This document shows, piece by piece, positions 8,551 to 17,632 of a DNA stretch of 64,000 nt; positions within the stretch are counted from its first letter, which is position 1, and every line of letters begins with the position of its first letter. The notes under the pieces are model-generated. The model did not search any database, had not been told where the DNA came from, and saw only the letters and a list, made by a program, of their open reading frames with translations. This DNA comes from Hyphomicrobiales bacterium. GTDB taxonomy: Bacteria > Pseudomonadota > Alphaproteobacteria > Rhizobiales > Rhizobiaceae. A program made the translations under genes and the position numbers. The DNA lies in the NCBI GenBank assembly GCA_900468065.1, contig UBTA01000027.1, positions 1 to 64,000 of the forward strand, read 5' to 3'.

Positions 8551-9000
8551 TTGCCGCGCCGCCCTGTTCCCCGCACGGACCCGCTCCCAGACGCGGACAT
8601 TCATTCCGAGGGCTTTCGGCAGACCCGCGAAGCACGGCGGGGTGCGCTGATCGAGGATTATGTCGAACTGATCGCCGACCTGATCGAGGATGGCAACGAG
8701 GCCCGGCAGGTGGATATCGCCGCCCGTCTCGGCGTGGCGCAGCCGACGGTTGCCAAGATGCTGGCAAGGCTTGCCTCCGAAGGACTGGTGTCGCGCAAGC
8801 CCTATCGCGGCGTGTTTCTGACCGAGGCAGGCCAGAAGATGGCGCTCGAAAGCCGGTTGCGCCATCAGACGGTCGAAGCTTTCCTGCGCTGCCTCGGCGT
8901 CAGCCCGGAAACCGCCCGCATCGATGCCGAGGGTATCGAGCATCATGTCAGCGGCGAAACGCTGGAAGCCTTCCGCCGGTTCATCGACAAGAAGGCCTAA
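8551..9000 (+). CDS. mntR: DtxR-family manganese-responsive regulator MntR
   Basis: 149-aa metalloregulator. The winged helix-turn-helix lies at about residues 50-85 ([20 protein letters not shown]). The dimerisation/metal domain carries [13 protein letters not shown] and [10 protein letters not shown], which supply the His/Glu Mn ligands of MntR. Start taken at TTG 8551 with GAGAGGA 10 nt upstream; no better ATG precedes the conserved region. It is divergent from mntH, its expected target, and ends overlapping the convergent EamA gene by 3 bp. Confidence 0.9.
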   Translation: MPRRPVPRTDPLPDADIHSEGFRQTREARRGALIEDYVELIADLIEDGNEARQVDIAARLGVAQPTVAKMLARLASEGLVSRKPYRGVFLTEAGQKMALESRLRHQTVEAFLRCLGVSPETARIDAEGIEHHVSGETLEAFRRFIDKKA

Positions 9001-9875
9001 CCAGCCCGCAGCCGCCTGCCGAAGCGTTCGCCCAGAATGATGATGATGCCGGCGGAAAAGATCAGTGCTGCGCCGGCAAAAACCTGGGTGGCGGGAATAT
9101 CGCCCCAGATCAGGAACCCGAGCCCGAAAGCCCAGATCAGCGACGAATATTCGAACGGCGCCAGAACAGAGACCGGCGCCTGGCGCATGCCTTCAAACAG
9201 CGCATATTGCGCGATCCCGGCAATCAAGCCGGTGCCGATCATCAGCGCAATATCCAGAAGGCTTGGCGGAACCCAGGTGATGATGACGGCAATGCCGGTG
9301 AACAGGATGAAGAAGCCACTTGACAGCGTCATCTGCACCAGCGTCACCTCTTGCATCGCCGTCTTGCGCAAAAGCACCGTCGAAAACGCCCAGAACACCG
9401 CTGCCTGTAGAGCGAGCCAGACGGGCAAGGACAGTTTCATGCCCGATCCGAACGGGTCTGTGGCCACCAATACCCCGACGAAACCAACGATGACCGCGAT
9501 CCAGCGAAGCGGCGGCACATCTTCTTTCAGGATCGGCACGGCGAGAATGGTGATCAGGATCGGCGCTGCGTAATAGATCGTTGTCAACTCGGCCAGGCCC
9601 AGATCGCGTGCGGCCGTATAGTAGGACAGCCAGGCGGCAAGCAGAAGCAGGTTGCGCAGGATCATCGGCTTGAGAATGGGCGAATGCAACGAGCGCATAA
9701 GCAGCGGACCACGGCCGATGGCAGCACAGATCGCAAAGATCGTCACGCTGCGCACGAACAGGATCTGCCAGACCGGCAGCGCCACCACCAGCCATTTGAC
9801 CGAGGCATCCTGCAGCGTGAACAGGAAATAGGAAAAGATCGTCAGCAGAATGCCTGATAGCACGGAGGTATTCAC
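8997..9875 (-). CDS. EamA/DMT-superfamily transporter
   Basis: 292-aa inner-membrane protein with ten predicted hydrophobic segments arranged as two EamA repeats (about residues 5-135 and 145-280). I chose GTG at 9875 because GGGAG sits 7 nt upstream and the protein then begins directly at the first membrane helix ([18 protein letters not shown]); a longer in-frame reading adds a non-hydrophobic tail. Substrate unknown; family members export amino acids, amines or nucleotides. No operon partner. Confidence 0.85.
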   Translation of the reverse strand: MNTSVLSGILLTIFSYFLFTLQDASVKWLVVALPVWQILFVRSVTIFAICAAIGRGPLLMRSLHSPILKPMILRNLLLLAAWLSYYTAARDLGLAELTTIYYAAPILITILAVPILKEDVPPLRWIAVIVGFVGVLVATDPFGSGMKLSLPVWLALQAAVFWAFSTVLLRKTAMQEVTLVQMTLSSGFFILFTGIAVIITWVPPSLLDIALMIGTGLIAGIAQYALFEGMRQAPVSVLAPFEYSSLIWAFGLGFLIWGDIPATQVFAGAALIFSAGIIIILGERFGRRLRAG

Positions 9876-10051
9876 GCAAGGCTCCCGGGCGCAAATCGCG
9901 CGCGCTCTGTGATATCGCGAGGCCCGCACACAAGGAAGAGGCATGACAGTGAGACGTGTGGCGAAAAATGGGGGCACGACGGAAAATAGTGCCCGGTGCA
10001 GGCACAATCCGGATGAAGGCCATCCGTGCCTTGCGCCTTACTGCCGCCCTG

Positions 10052-11170
10052 TCAAAGCCCGATCACCGACAGCATGACAAAGGTGGCAAACAGCACGAAA
10101 TGGGTCATGCCCTCGATGGCATTGGTTTCGCCATCGTTGAGGTTGATGGCCGCAACGATCAGGGTGATCGTCACCATCACCGTCTGCACCGGCGTCATCG
10201 CCATGATGAAGGGCTGGCCGGTATGGAGCGCAATCGCCTCCATCACCGGCACCGTCAGGATGACGGTGGAGAGCGAGGCACCGAGCGCGATGTTGACGAC
10301 GGCCTGCATGCGGTTGGCAAGCGCTGCCCGCATCGCCGTCATGATTTCCGGCGAAGCTGAAATGGCAGCGACAACGATCGCCGCCAGAACCGGCGGGGCG
10401 CCGCTCCCCTTCAGGCCGGCGCTCAAGAGGCCCGACATGATTTCGGCCAGCGCGCCGATGATGACGACTCCAATGATCAGGATGGTTATCGACATCACCA
10501 CCGGTTCGTCTTGGGATGGGTGCTTTTCCCCACCTTCACGCTTGGGATAGCTGTAGCTGAAAAAATAGCTGTGCACGCCCACCTGCATCTTCAGGAACAC
10601 CGCATAGAGCGTGACCATCGCGACGATGGTGAAGGCGGAGTAGAGGTGCCATTTGGCCTGCGGAACGAATTCCGGCACGATCATCGAAATGCCCATCGCC
10701 GTCAGGATCATCACGCTGTAGGTGCGGCTGGAATCGTCGTTATAGGATTGCTCGCCGTGTTTCAGGCCGCCCAGCAGGGCTGCCAGCCCGAGGATGCCGT
10801 TGATGTCGAGCATGACGGCAGAATAGATCGTGTCGCGCACCAGGGTCGGCGATATCTCTTCACCGCTCATCATGATCGCCAGGATGATCACTTCGACAAG
10901 CACCGCCGACAGCGTCAGGATCATCGTTCCATAGGGATCTCCGACCTTGGCGGCCAGGACTTCGGCGTGGTGGGCAACCCGCATCGAGGCGAGAACGATG
11001 GCAAAGACCAGCACGACCGCACCGATTAGCGCCGCCACCTGTCCGGCATCAAGCAGCGCATGTTCGAACAGGAAGCCAGCAACGGCCATGACGACCGAAA
11101 CACCAAGCAGGACTTCGGACTTGAGGAAGGAGAACAAACGGGCGCCTCGCGAGCAGCGGAAGGGGTTCAA
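10052..11170 (-). CDS. chaA: Calcium/cation:proton antiporter ChaA
   Basis: About 370-aa inner-membrane CaCA-superfamily exchanger with two homologous sodium/calcium-exchanger repeats. Conserved acidic alpha-repeat blocks are SAVLVEVIILAIMMSGEE (about residues 90-110) and AAISASPEIMTAMRAALANR (about 290). It expels Ca2+, Na+ or K+ in exchange for H+, contributing to salt and alkaline tolerance. The start is uncertain: the longest form begins at a TTG with no clear ribosome site, and another TTG lies about 12 codons downstream. Confidence 0.88.
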   Translation of the reverse strand: MNPFRCSRGARLFSFLKSEVLLGVSVVMAVAGFLFEHALLDAGQVAALIGAVVLVFAIVLASMRVAHHAEVLAAKVGDPYGTMILTLSAVLVEVIILAIMMSGEEISPTLVRDTIYSAVMLDINGILGLAALLGGLKHGEQSYNDDSSRTYSVMILTAMGISMIVPEFVPQAKWHLYSAFTIVAMVTLYAVFLKMQVGVHSYFFSYSYPKREGGEKHPSQDEPVVMSITILIIGVVIIGALAEIMSGLLSAGLKGSGAPPVLAAIVVAAISASPEIMTAMRAALANRMQAVVNIALGASLSTVILTVPVMEAIALHTGQPFIMAMTPVQTVMVTITLIVAAINLNDGETNAIEGMTHFVLFATFVMLSVIGL

Positions 11171-11358
11171 CGGAGTATAGGCGGCAGGCGGCGCTTTTCA
11201 ATCGGACATCGGGGACCGGGCAGAGAACAAAACAGGATTATTTTCCTCATACGCTTTACTACAGACCGCATTTTGGCTAATCTCAGCGGAGAATAAAGTG
11301 TCGGCAAAAAGCCCCAACGCACAGAAAGCATAACGCTTCACCGCCTGCAGGATGCGCA

Positions 11359-12027
11359 ATGATGTTGTCACATGACCGGATCTGGAGTGCCATCGATGCA
11401 CTCGCCGAGCGGCATCAGCTATCGCCCTCGGGTCTTGCCCGGCGGGCGGGACTTGATCCGACGTCCTTCAACAAATCCAAGCGGCATTCCGCCGACGGGC
11501 GCGAGCGTTGGCCATCGACAGAATCACTGGCCAAAGTGCTCGACGCCACCGGCTCGACCATCGGTCAATTCATGGAATTCCTGCGGCCCGAGCCTGCTTC
11601 CGGATCCATGCCGGAAGGCGCCTTTCCACCGCAGATAGGCTCCATACCGCTGCTCGGTTTTGCCCAGGCGGGCGCTGGTGGCTTTTTCGACGATGGCGGC
11701 TTCCCTGCCGGACAGGGCTGGGATGTCGTCGATTTTCCCGCGCCACCGGCTGCCAAGGCCGGCGTCTATGCGTTGGAAATCCAGGGTGACAGCATGTTGC
11801 CGCTTTATCGCGATGGCGACGTGCTGATCGTCGAACCCGGCGCGCAGATCCGCCGTGGCGACCGCGTGGTGGTCAAGACAGCCGGCGGCGAGGTGATGGC
11901 CAAGGTTCTGGTGCGCCAGACACCGCGCAGCATCGAATTGCTCTCGCTTAATCCCGAGCATCCGAACCGTACATTCGAACTCAACGAGGTCGAATGGATA
12001 GCCCGTATCATCTGGGCAAGCCAATAG
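11359..12027 (+). CDS. XRE-HTH/S24 (LexA/CI-like) transcriptional regulator
   Basis: 222-aa regulator. The N-terminal helix-turn-helix (about residues 20-70, LSPSGLARRAGLDPTSFNKS) is joined to a C-terminal peptidase-S24 domain (about 110-215). GDSMLPLYRDGD carries the nucleophilic Ser and GGEVMAKVLVR the catalytic Lys, so self-cleavage chemistry is intact. Chromosomal rhizobial proteins of this type are not obviously phage repressors; no phage genes are nearby. It lies 13 bp before the SNase-like gene and may be co-transcribed with it. Confidence 0.85.
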   Translation: MMLSHDRIWSAIDALAERHQLSPSGLARRAGLDPTSFNKSKRHSADGRERWPSTESLAKVLDATGSTIGQFMEFLRPEPASGSMPEGAFPPQIGSIPLLGFAQAGAGGFFDDGGFPAGQGWDVVDFPAPPAAKAGVYALEIQGDSMLPLYRDGDVLIVEPGAQIRRGDRVVVKTAGGEVMAKVLVRQTPRSIELLSLNPEHPNRTFELNEVEWIARIIWASQ

Positions 12028-12040
12028 GACAGTTTTCCTG

Positions 12041-12871
12041 ATGACGCGGCATCTGCTTACCATCGGCGGCGGCCTTGCCGGAATTGCCCTGACCGTCGCC
12101 CTGCTGGTGACGGGCGCTTCGGTCATCCAGGGACGGCAGAGTGCCGATGCCCCCGATTTTGCGCTGGAAACGCCTGATCTGGCCGATGTGCCCGACCTCG
12201 GTGGCGACGCGGCGGGCACGGAGGACAGTCAGGTTCCGGCCGATGCCGCCGGCGGCGCCAGCGATACCGGCACGATGGAGCCGCAACAAAAATCGGTGCG
12301 CGACATTGCTCCTGAACAATTCGGGCTTCCACAGGACGTAAAGGCCCAGCCCCTGGAAAGGATAGAGCCCCGCACACCGCTTTCACAGATCGTGGCACGA
12401 CCGGAACCGCTCCCCACGGTGCTGCGCCATCCGGTCGCACTGTCGGCAGGCCTGATACAATTCGGCGGCCGGTTTCTGCAACTGGACGGGGTACTCCCGC
12501 AAAAGGTGGACCGTGTCTGCGGCGACGCAGGAAAGACATGGCCCTGCGGCGTGATCGCGCGAACTGCGCTGCGCAATTTCATCAGGTCTCGCGCGCTTTT
12601 GTGCAATGCGCCGAAAAACGGCTGGCAGGGAACCTTGACCACGACCTGCCGCCTCAACAATGCCGACCCGGCCGCATGGCTGGCCGAAAGCGGCTGGGCG
12701 GAGGTTCCCGCGGGATCGCCGTTGGCCGGCAAGGTGGAGGCTGCCCGCGAGGCCCGCCTCGGTTTCTTCGGGGACGACCCCCGAACTTTCGATACGACCA
12801 CCGCGCCGGCTGAAACGCCGCTTCCCGGGGATGTGGATACCGGTGTTGATATGACCGATCAGGGCTTGTAG
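12041..12871 (+). CDS. Thermonuclease (SNase)-like envelope protein
   Basis: 276-aa protein with an N-terminal membrane/signal segment (residues 5-30), an acidic Pro/Asp-rich linker, then a C-terminal region (about 135-265) resembling the SNase fold. It includes FLQLDGV, CGDAGKTWPCG, RTALRNFI and WLAESGWAEV. The strongest catalytic arginines of true micrococcal nuclease are not clearly present, so it may be a non-catalytic relative. It follows the S24 regulator closely. Confidence 0.65.
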   Translation: MTRHLLTIGGGLAGIALTVALLVTGASVIQGRQSADAPDFALETPDLADVPDLGGDAAGTEDSQVPADAAGGASDTGTMEPQQKSVRDIAPEQFGLPQDVKAQPLERIEPRTPLSQIVARPEPLPTVLRHPVALSAGLIQFGGRFLQLDGVLPQKVDRVCGDAGKTWPCGVIARTALRNFIRSRALLCNAPKNGWQGTLTTTCRLNNADPAAWLAESGWAEVPAGSPLAGKVEAAREARLGFFGDDPRTFDTTTAPAETPLPGDVDTGVDMTDQGL

Positions 12872-12924
12872 ACCACGGCGACGGTTCATACGTCACAACA
12901 CCGGCACAGCAACACGGATAGGTC

Positions 12925-13335
12925 ATGCCCGAAACAATGAGCCATCATGAAGCCCTCATCTACGTCATGGTGATGATGTCAGCCGTCGATACTGCCATGA
13001 CCGATACCGAGTTGGAACGCATCGGCAGGTTGACCAGATTCCTGCCGGTGTTTGACGGTTTCGACCATGACCATCTGATACATGCGGCGCGCGAATGTAC
13101 GGCCCTTCTCGACGGCCCGGAGGGGCTGGATATCGCACTCGAAGTCGTGCGCGAAGCTCTTCCCGCGCGTCTCTACGACACGGCTTATGCGCTGGCAGTC
13201 GAGATTGCCGCCGCCGACCTTTCGATCCGCCTGGAGGAAATCCGGCTGCTGCAATTGCTACGCGACCGGTTGGGCCTCGACAAGCTGACCTGTGCGGCAA
13301 TCGAGCGGGGCGCCATGGCTCGCTTTCGCAAATAA
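12925..13335 (+). CDS. TerB-like (tellurite-resistance fold) protein
   Basis: 136-aa, mostly helical acidic protein. The pattern VMVMMSAVDTAMTDTELERI (about residues 12-31) and AVEIAAADLSIRLEEIRLLQ (about 90-109) matches the two-repeat TerB/DjlA-like fold, including the Asp/Glu residues thought to bind a metal. The rest of the ter operon is absent, so tellurite resistance should not be inferred. ATG at 12925 with GGATAGG just upstream. Confidence 0.75.
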   Translation: MPETMSHHEALIYVMVMMSAVDTAMTDTELERIGRLTRFLPVFDGFDHDHLIHAARECTALLDGPEGLDIALEVVREALPARLYDTAYALAVEIAAADLSIRLEEIRLLQLLRDRLGLDKLTCAAIERGAMARFRK

Positions 13336-13426
13336 AGGCCGCTCTTTTCCGCTTCACGCCAAAGTGCATTCACCTTGATTGCCGTCCCTATAGAATGGCC
13401 GTCGGCGAGACGAGGATGGGGAAGAC

Positions 13427-14245
13427 ATGACGGTACAGATATTCGGCATCGGCGAACCGGCCTGGCGCCTGACATTCTTTGCCGCATTCTTCCTCTCGCT
13501 TGCCGTCCTCGAACTGGCTCACCCCCGGCTGGAGCGCCCGGACCTGATGCGCGCCCTGAAAGCACGGCGCTGGTTCACCAATCTGTCCATCCTGGTCCTG
13601 TCGTCGCTGATGCTGCGGATGATCTTTCCGGCGGCCGCCACCGGTGTTGCCCTGTACGCAGACGCGCACGGATATGGCATTTTGCCGATGCTCGGGCTGC
13701 CACCGTTCGTCAGCGGTGTCCTCGCCTTCGTCATTCTCGATTTCGCCATCTGGCTTGAGCATGTGATCTTTCACAAGGTGCCGCTGTTCTGGCGCATCCA
13801 CCGGGTGCACCATGCCGATACCGGGCTGGATCTGACAACGGGGCTACGCTTCCACCCGATGGAAATCCTGTTGTCGATCCTGTGGAAATCGGCAGTCATC
13901 CTGGCGATCGGCGCACCGCCGGTCAGCGTGCTGATCTTCGAGATCGTGCTGAATGGTGCCTCGATGTTCAACCACGCCAATGTCAGGTTGTCCGCACGCG
14001 CCGACTACGTGCTGCGTCGTGTCATCGTCACGCCGGACATGCACAGCGTCCATCACTCGGCCGAGCCAGCGGAGACAGATACGAACTACGGCTTCAACCT
14101 TTCCATCTGGGACCGGCTATTTTCAACCTATCTGGCCCGCTCGAAGCATCCCCCGGAAACCATGCCGATCGGACTTCAGCCCTATCACAGACCTGTTCCC
14201 GCCAAGCTGTTGTGGTCGTTGCTGCTGCCGTTTCGAAAGATCTAG
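13427..14245 (+). CDS. Sterol desaturase / fatty-acid hydroxylase superfamily membrane protein
   Basis: 272-aa integral membrane di-iron oxygenase. Membrane segments at about 12-30, 50-70 and 90-110 are followed by the eight-histidine signature: LEHVIFHKVP, HRVHHAD, RFHPME and MHSVHHSAEP. Family members hydroxylate or desaturate lipids using O2; the lipid substrate is not identifiable. ATG at 13427 is preceded by GGGGAAG. It stands alone and converges on a periplasmic binding protein gene. Confidence 0.85.
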   Translation: MTVQIFGIGEPAWRLTFFAAFFLSLAVLELAHPRLERPDLMRALKARRWFTNLSILVLSSLMLRMIFPAAATGVALYADAHGYGILPMLGLPPFVSGVLAFVILDFAIWLEHVIFHKVPLFWRIHRVHHADTGLDLTTGLRFHPMEILLSILWKSAVILAIGAPPVSVLIFEIVLNGASMFNHANVRLSARADYVLRRVIVTPDMHSVHHSAEPAETDTNYGFNLSIWDRLFSTYLARSKHPPETMPIGLQPYHRPVPAKLLWSLLLPFRKI

Positions 14246-14255
14246 CGGCAAGGCT

Positions 14256-15137
14256 TCAATAGATGCTGTCGGGAAAATACCGCAGGTAAATCTCGTTGAG
14301 ACGGCCCTTGCGGGACAGTTCCAGCAGGGCGTGATCGATCGCCTGGGTCAGCGCTGAATCGCCCTTGCGGTTCATGATCGCCAATCCCTCGCCGAGAAAC
14401 CGTTGCGAGAAATAGGCGCCGTCGATCAGCGCACAACAATTGGCGGCATCGCTTCCCGCGGTCCAGAAGGACAGTTGCATACCGTCGGAAAAGACAGCGG
14501 CGACGGCTCCCTGCTTGAGCGCGGCCAGCATCGCCTCCCGGGTTGGGAAAGACTGCGTTTGGAGTTTTGGGAAAAACGCCTTCAGCATCGCCTCGTGTGT
14601 GGTGCCGGCAACTGCGCCTACCGGCTTTGCAGCCAGCGCCGCAACGGAAACATCGCGGCCGATGGCCTGGCGATTGGCTGCGAACCGGGCCGGCAGCTTC
14701 ATGAACGCCCGGGAAAAGGCAAACCGCTGGCGCAATTCCGTACTGATGCCAATGCCGGCGATAACCGCCTCTCCTTGTCCGTCGACCAGGGCCGGCTGGA
14801 GTTCGGGAAAGGTCACCGCCTGGATCTGGCATTTGGCCTCGATCTCGAGTTCGCGGCAGATTTCGCGCACCAGATCCACGTGAAAGCCGGCGAGCCTGCC
14901 GGATTGATCGACGAAATTGAACGGCGGGAAATCAACGGTGGTGAGGAACCGCAGGCGCGCCAGTCCGCTCAGGTCGGGCCTGGCAATGCGTTCGCGCGCA
15001 TCAAACAACAGCGGTAGATCATGAACACCATTTGCCGCACGGGACGGAGCTGCAAATGGTACAACCAGAAACACGCAAAACGCGAATGCCCCATAGAATT
15101 TTAGAGATGCACGGAAGGCGCGTATCATTATGATCAT
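14256..15137 (-). CDS. Periplasmic solute-binding protein (SBP_bac_3 type)
   Basis: 293-aa secreted protein. A signal peptide ends near PSRAAN (about residue 35). The mature domain starts LSGLARLRFLTTVDFPPFNF and contains AGFHVDLVREICRELE, typical of extracellular amino-acid binding proteins. No permease or ATPase gene is adjacent, so it may be an orphan receptor or a divergent sensor-type domain. Two nearby ATGs (encoding MIIMIR) make the exact start uncertain by three codons. Confidence 0.82.
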   Translation of the reverse strand: MIIMIRAFRASLKFYGAFAFCVFLVVPFAAPSRAANGVHDLPLLFDARERIARPDLSGLARLRFLTTVDFPPFNFVDQSGRLAGFHVDLVREICRELEIEAKCQIQAVTFPELQPALVDGQGEAVIAGIGISTELRQRFAFSRAFMKLPARFAANRQAIGRDVSVAALAAKPVGAVAGTTHEAMLKAFFPKLQTQSFPTREAMLAALKQGAVAAVFSDGMQLSFWTAGSDAANCCALIDGAYFSQRFLGEGLAIMNRKGDSALTQAIDHALLELSRKGRLNEIYLRYFPDSIY

Positions 15138-15187
15138 TCCCGGGATGAGGTAAGGGATATTGCCGCTTGCGCGGCAACGGGGATTGC

Positions 15188-17182
15188 ATGCGTCTGGCAG
15201 AATATCCGGACAATTCCGGCATGGCTACCGCGAATGACCTGCCGGTGGGGCGATCAAAGCCTGATACCGCCGCGGGACGGTTTTCGGCGGCGCTCAAACA
15301 GGAAGGTTCCCTGCTGCTGCAGATGGGCATCGGCAAGCCTTCGATCGCCCGGGCGATGTTGCTCGCCGACAGCCACGGCACAACCGTCGAGGAGGAGCTT
15401 CTGGCCTCCGGCGAGATCGACGAAACCATCTATTTCGAGGCGCTTGCCGAGAAACTGGGGCTTGAATTCATTCCCTTGATCGACGCTGAGCGGGTCCACG
15501 ACCTTTCCGCCCTGGACGGCCAGATCGCAAACCCGGAAGTGCTGCGCGTTTATCATGCAAGCCGTCCTCCAGTCACGGTGATCGTTCCTTCGTTATCCAG
15601 GCTCGCCGAGATCGCCGACCGCTTGAAGAGTGCACCGCTGCTGCGCCAGTCGCTGGCTGTCTCGACGCCATCGGCCGTACGTCAGGCTGCCTGGCAGGCC
15701 GGCCGTCTGCGCCGGGTTTCAGCAACGACGCGTGCGCTTTTCGAAACAAGTCCGCTCCACAGTGCCCGCATCACATTTTGGGGAAAACAGGGATTTTACG
15801 TCGGCATCATCGTCTGCGCCATGCTTACCGCTGCAGCCCTCTTGCCGCTCATCAGCGTGCTTGTTCTGCATATGGTGCTGACGCTGTTTTTCTTCGCCAA
15901 TTTCCTGGTGCGGCTCTATGCGCTCGGAAGTGCATTCCGGCGGAACCGGGTGGAGCGCACGGCGAAGGCGGATGCGCCGGCCGGACCGCTGCCGGTCTAT
16001 TCCGTGCTCGTTGCGCTCTACAAGGAAGAAAGTATCGTAGCCCAACTCGTCGGTGCCCTCGACCAGCTCGACTGGCCGCGATCCCGGCTCGATATCAAAC
16101 TGATCTGCGAAGAGGATGATGTGCAGACGCTGGCAGCACTTGCCACCCTGCCGCTGGCGCCTGAATACGAGATCGTGCTGGTGCCGGTTCATCAGCCACG
16201 CACCAAGCCGAAGGCGCTCAGTTATGCGCTCCCTGGTGTTCGCGGTACTTTTGTGACGGTCTATGACGCCGAGGACCGGCCGCATCCGGGCCAGCTGCGC
16301 GAGGCCTATGCCGCCTTTGCAGCAGCACCTGAACATGTCATCTGCCTGCAGGCACCACTGATCATCACCAATGCGCAGAACTCCTGGCTCAGCGCGTTGT
16401 TTGCGGTGGAGTATGCCGCGCTGTTTCGGGGACTGTTGCCGATGCTGTCGCTCACCGGCCTGCCATTGCCGCTTGGCGGGACATCCAACCATTTCCGGAC
16501 GGCGGAGCTAAAGCAGATCGGCGGCTGGGACCCTTACAACATGACCGAGGATGCGGACCTTGGAATGAGACTGCACCGGTTTGGATACCGTTCCCGCGTC
16601 ATCGCCTTGCCCACCCTGGAAGAAGCACCGGCGTCGCTGCCTGTCTGGCTCGGACAGCGGACCCGCTGGTTCAAGGGCTGGCTGCAAACATGGCTGGTGC
16701 TGATGCGAAAGCCGGCTCATCTCGGCCGGGAAATGGGCTGGCCGGCTTTTGCCGTCTTTCAGGTCCTCATCGCCGGCATGCTGCTTTCCTCGCTCAGCCA
16801 CCCGGTTATTCTCGGCTTTCTGGCCTATCTGACATGGCTGATGATGCAGGGCGGCGTAACGGTGGACGGATGGATGGCCTCCTGTCTGTTCATGATCGAT
16901 ATCGTCAATATCTTCGGCAGCTATGCAGTCTTTGTCAGCCTTGGGCTCAACCGGATGAGTGCAAGCGAAAAAAGGTCCGTCGGCTGGCGCTGGGCGTTCG
17001 TGCCGCTCTATTGGCTGGTCATGTCGCTGGCCGCCTGGCGGGCGTTGCTGGAACTTCGCACCAGTCCGTTTTCCTGGAACAAGACGCCACATATGCCTGT
17101 TGGTACTGCGCAGACAAAAGACCGGAATATAGCCCCGCTGGCACCACTCTATTTGGTGGAAGAGCTTTCCGGCGAAAAATAG
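15188..17182 (+). CDS. GT2-family membrane glycosyltransferase with N-terminal MshEN-like domain
   Basis: 664-aa inner-membrane polysaccharide synthase-like protein. Residues about 25-125 (GTTVEEELLASGEIDETIYF, then EALAEKLGLEFIPL) resemble the GspE/MshE N-terminal domain, which in other proteins binds c-di-GMP. Two membrane segments follow (about 195-240), then the GT-A core with LVALYKEE, DAED (divalent metal/UDP), TEDADLGMRL (base) and QRTRWFKG (the QxxRW processive signature), and three to four C-terminal membrane segments. This is the architecture of cellulose/curdlan-type synthases, but the product is unknown. ATG at 15188 with GGGGA just upstream; an in-frame TTG at 15167 is less likely. 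The 3' end overlaps a convergent small gene. Confidence 0.85.
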   Translation: MRLAEYPDNSGMATANDLPVGRSKPDTAAGRFSAALKQEGSLLLQMGIGKPSIARAMLLADSHGTTVEEELLASGEIDETIYFEALAEKLGLEFIPLIDAERVHDLSALDGQIANPEVLRVYHASRPPVTVIVPSLSRLAEIADRLKSAPLLRQSLAVSTPSAVRQAAWQAGRLRRVSATTRALFETSPLHSARITFWGKQGFYVGIIVCAMLTAAALLPLISVLVLHMVLTLFFFANFLVRLYALGSAFRRNRVERTAKADAPAGPLPVYSVLVALYKEESIVAQLVGALDQLDWPRSRLDIKLICEEDDVQTLAALATLPLAPEYEIVLVPVHQPRTKPKALSYALPGVRGTFVTVYDAEDRPHPGQLREAYAAFAAAPEHVICLQAPLIITNAQNSWLSALFAVEYAALFRGLLPMLSLTGLPLPLGGTSNHFRTAELKQIGGWDPYNMTEDADLGMRLHRFGYRSRVIALPTLEEAPASLPVWLGQRTRWFKGWLQTWLVLMRKPAHLGREMGWPAFAVFQVLIAGMLLSSLSHPVILGFLAYLTWLMMQGGVTVDGWMASCLFMIDIVNIFGSYAVFVSLGLNRMSASEKRSVGWRWAFVPLYWLVMSLAAWRALLELRTSPFSWNKTPHMPVGTAQTKDRNIAPLAPLYLVEELSGEK

Positions 17183-17460
17183 AGTGTATCGCCTTCAACC
17201 GGCGGCGCATCGATGTCGAGGGGTGGCTCCAACACAGGCGTGAAGACTTCGTCCTGATAGTGTTTCAAGACGCGTTCAATCTTATCATAACGCATCATCA
17301 TGGCGATAATTTCAGGAAGCATGCCGTCCCGGAACTCATCCGTCGCGCTGAAGAACTGGAACTCGTTCGCCAGCTCGTCCTTCAGCCGGTCGCGTTCTTC
17401 TTCCAACAGGATGTAATTTTCGGATTTTGCCATGATCGGAACGGCGTTTTCCTCATGCAA
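17149..17460 (-). CDS. Conserved-looking small hypothetical protein
   Basis: 103 aa from a TTG at 17460 (upstream GGCGGA), or 94 aa from an ATG at 17433. Acidic helical protein: ENYILLEEERDRLKDELANE, then RYDKIERVLKHYQDEVF, probably a short coiled coil, with a Pro-rich acidic tail. No signal or membrane segment. Its last 34 bp overlap the convergent glycosyltransferase gene. Function not recognised. Confidence 0.6.
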   Translation of the reverse strand: MHEENAVPIMAKSENYILLEEERDRLKDELANEFQFFSATDEFRDGMLPEIIAMMMRYDKIERVLKHYQDEVFTPVLEPPLDIDAPPVEGDTLYFSPESSSTK

Positions 17461-17491
17461 GGTGTATCCGCCATTCTTATCCGAAATAAAG

Positions 17492-17565
17492 TGGAGCGGG
17501 TAGCGGGAATCGAACCCGCACGATCAGCTTGGGAAGCTGACAAGCTACCACTACATCATACCCGC
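17492..17565 (-). tRNA. tRNA-Gly (anticodon CCC)
   Basis: On the minus strand the acceptor stem GCGGGTA pairs with TACCCGC. The anticodon arm TCAGC-TTCCCAA-GCTGA gives anticodon CCC, and the T arm holds GGTTCGATTCC. The 3' CCA is encoded (17492-17494). It reads codon GGG. Confidence 0.95.
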
Positions 17566-17632
17566 CTTGCGCCCGAGGTTTCCACCAAGCATGGCTGCCT
17601 GTCAAGGCGGCAGCCGGTTTTCCGGGCGGAAT

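Noticed and set aside
11359-12027. Prophage repressor
   Set aside because: The S24 regulator has no integrase, antirepressor or structural phage genes near it.
12925-13335. Tellurite resistance island
   Set aside because: Only a lone TerB-like gene is present; terZACDE and partners are missing.
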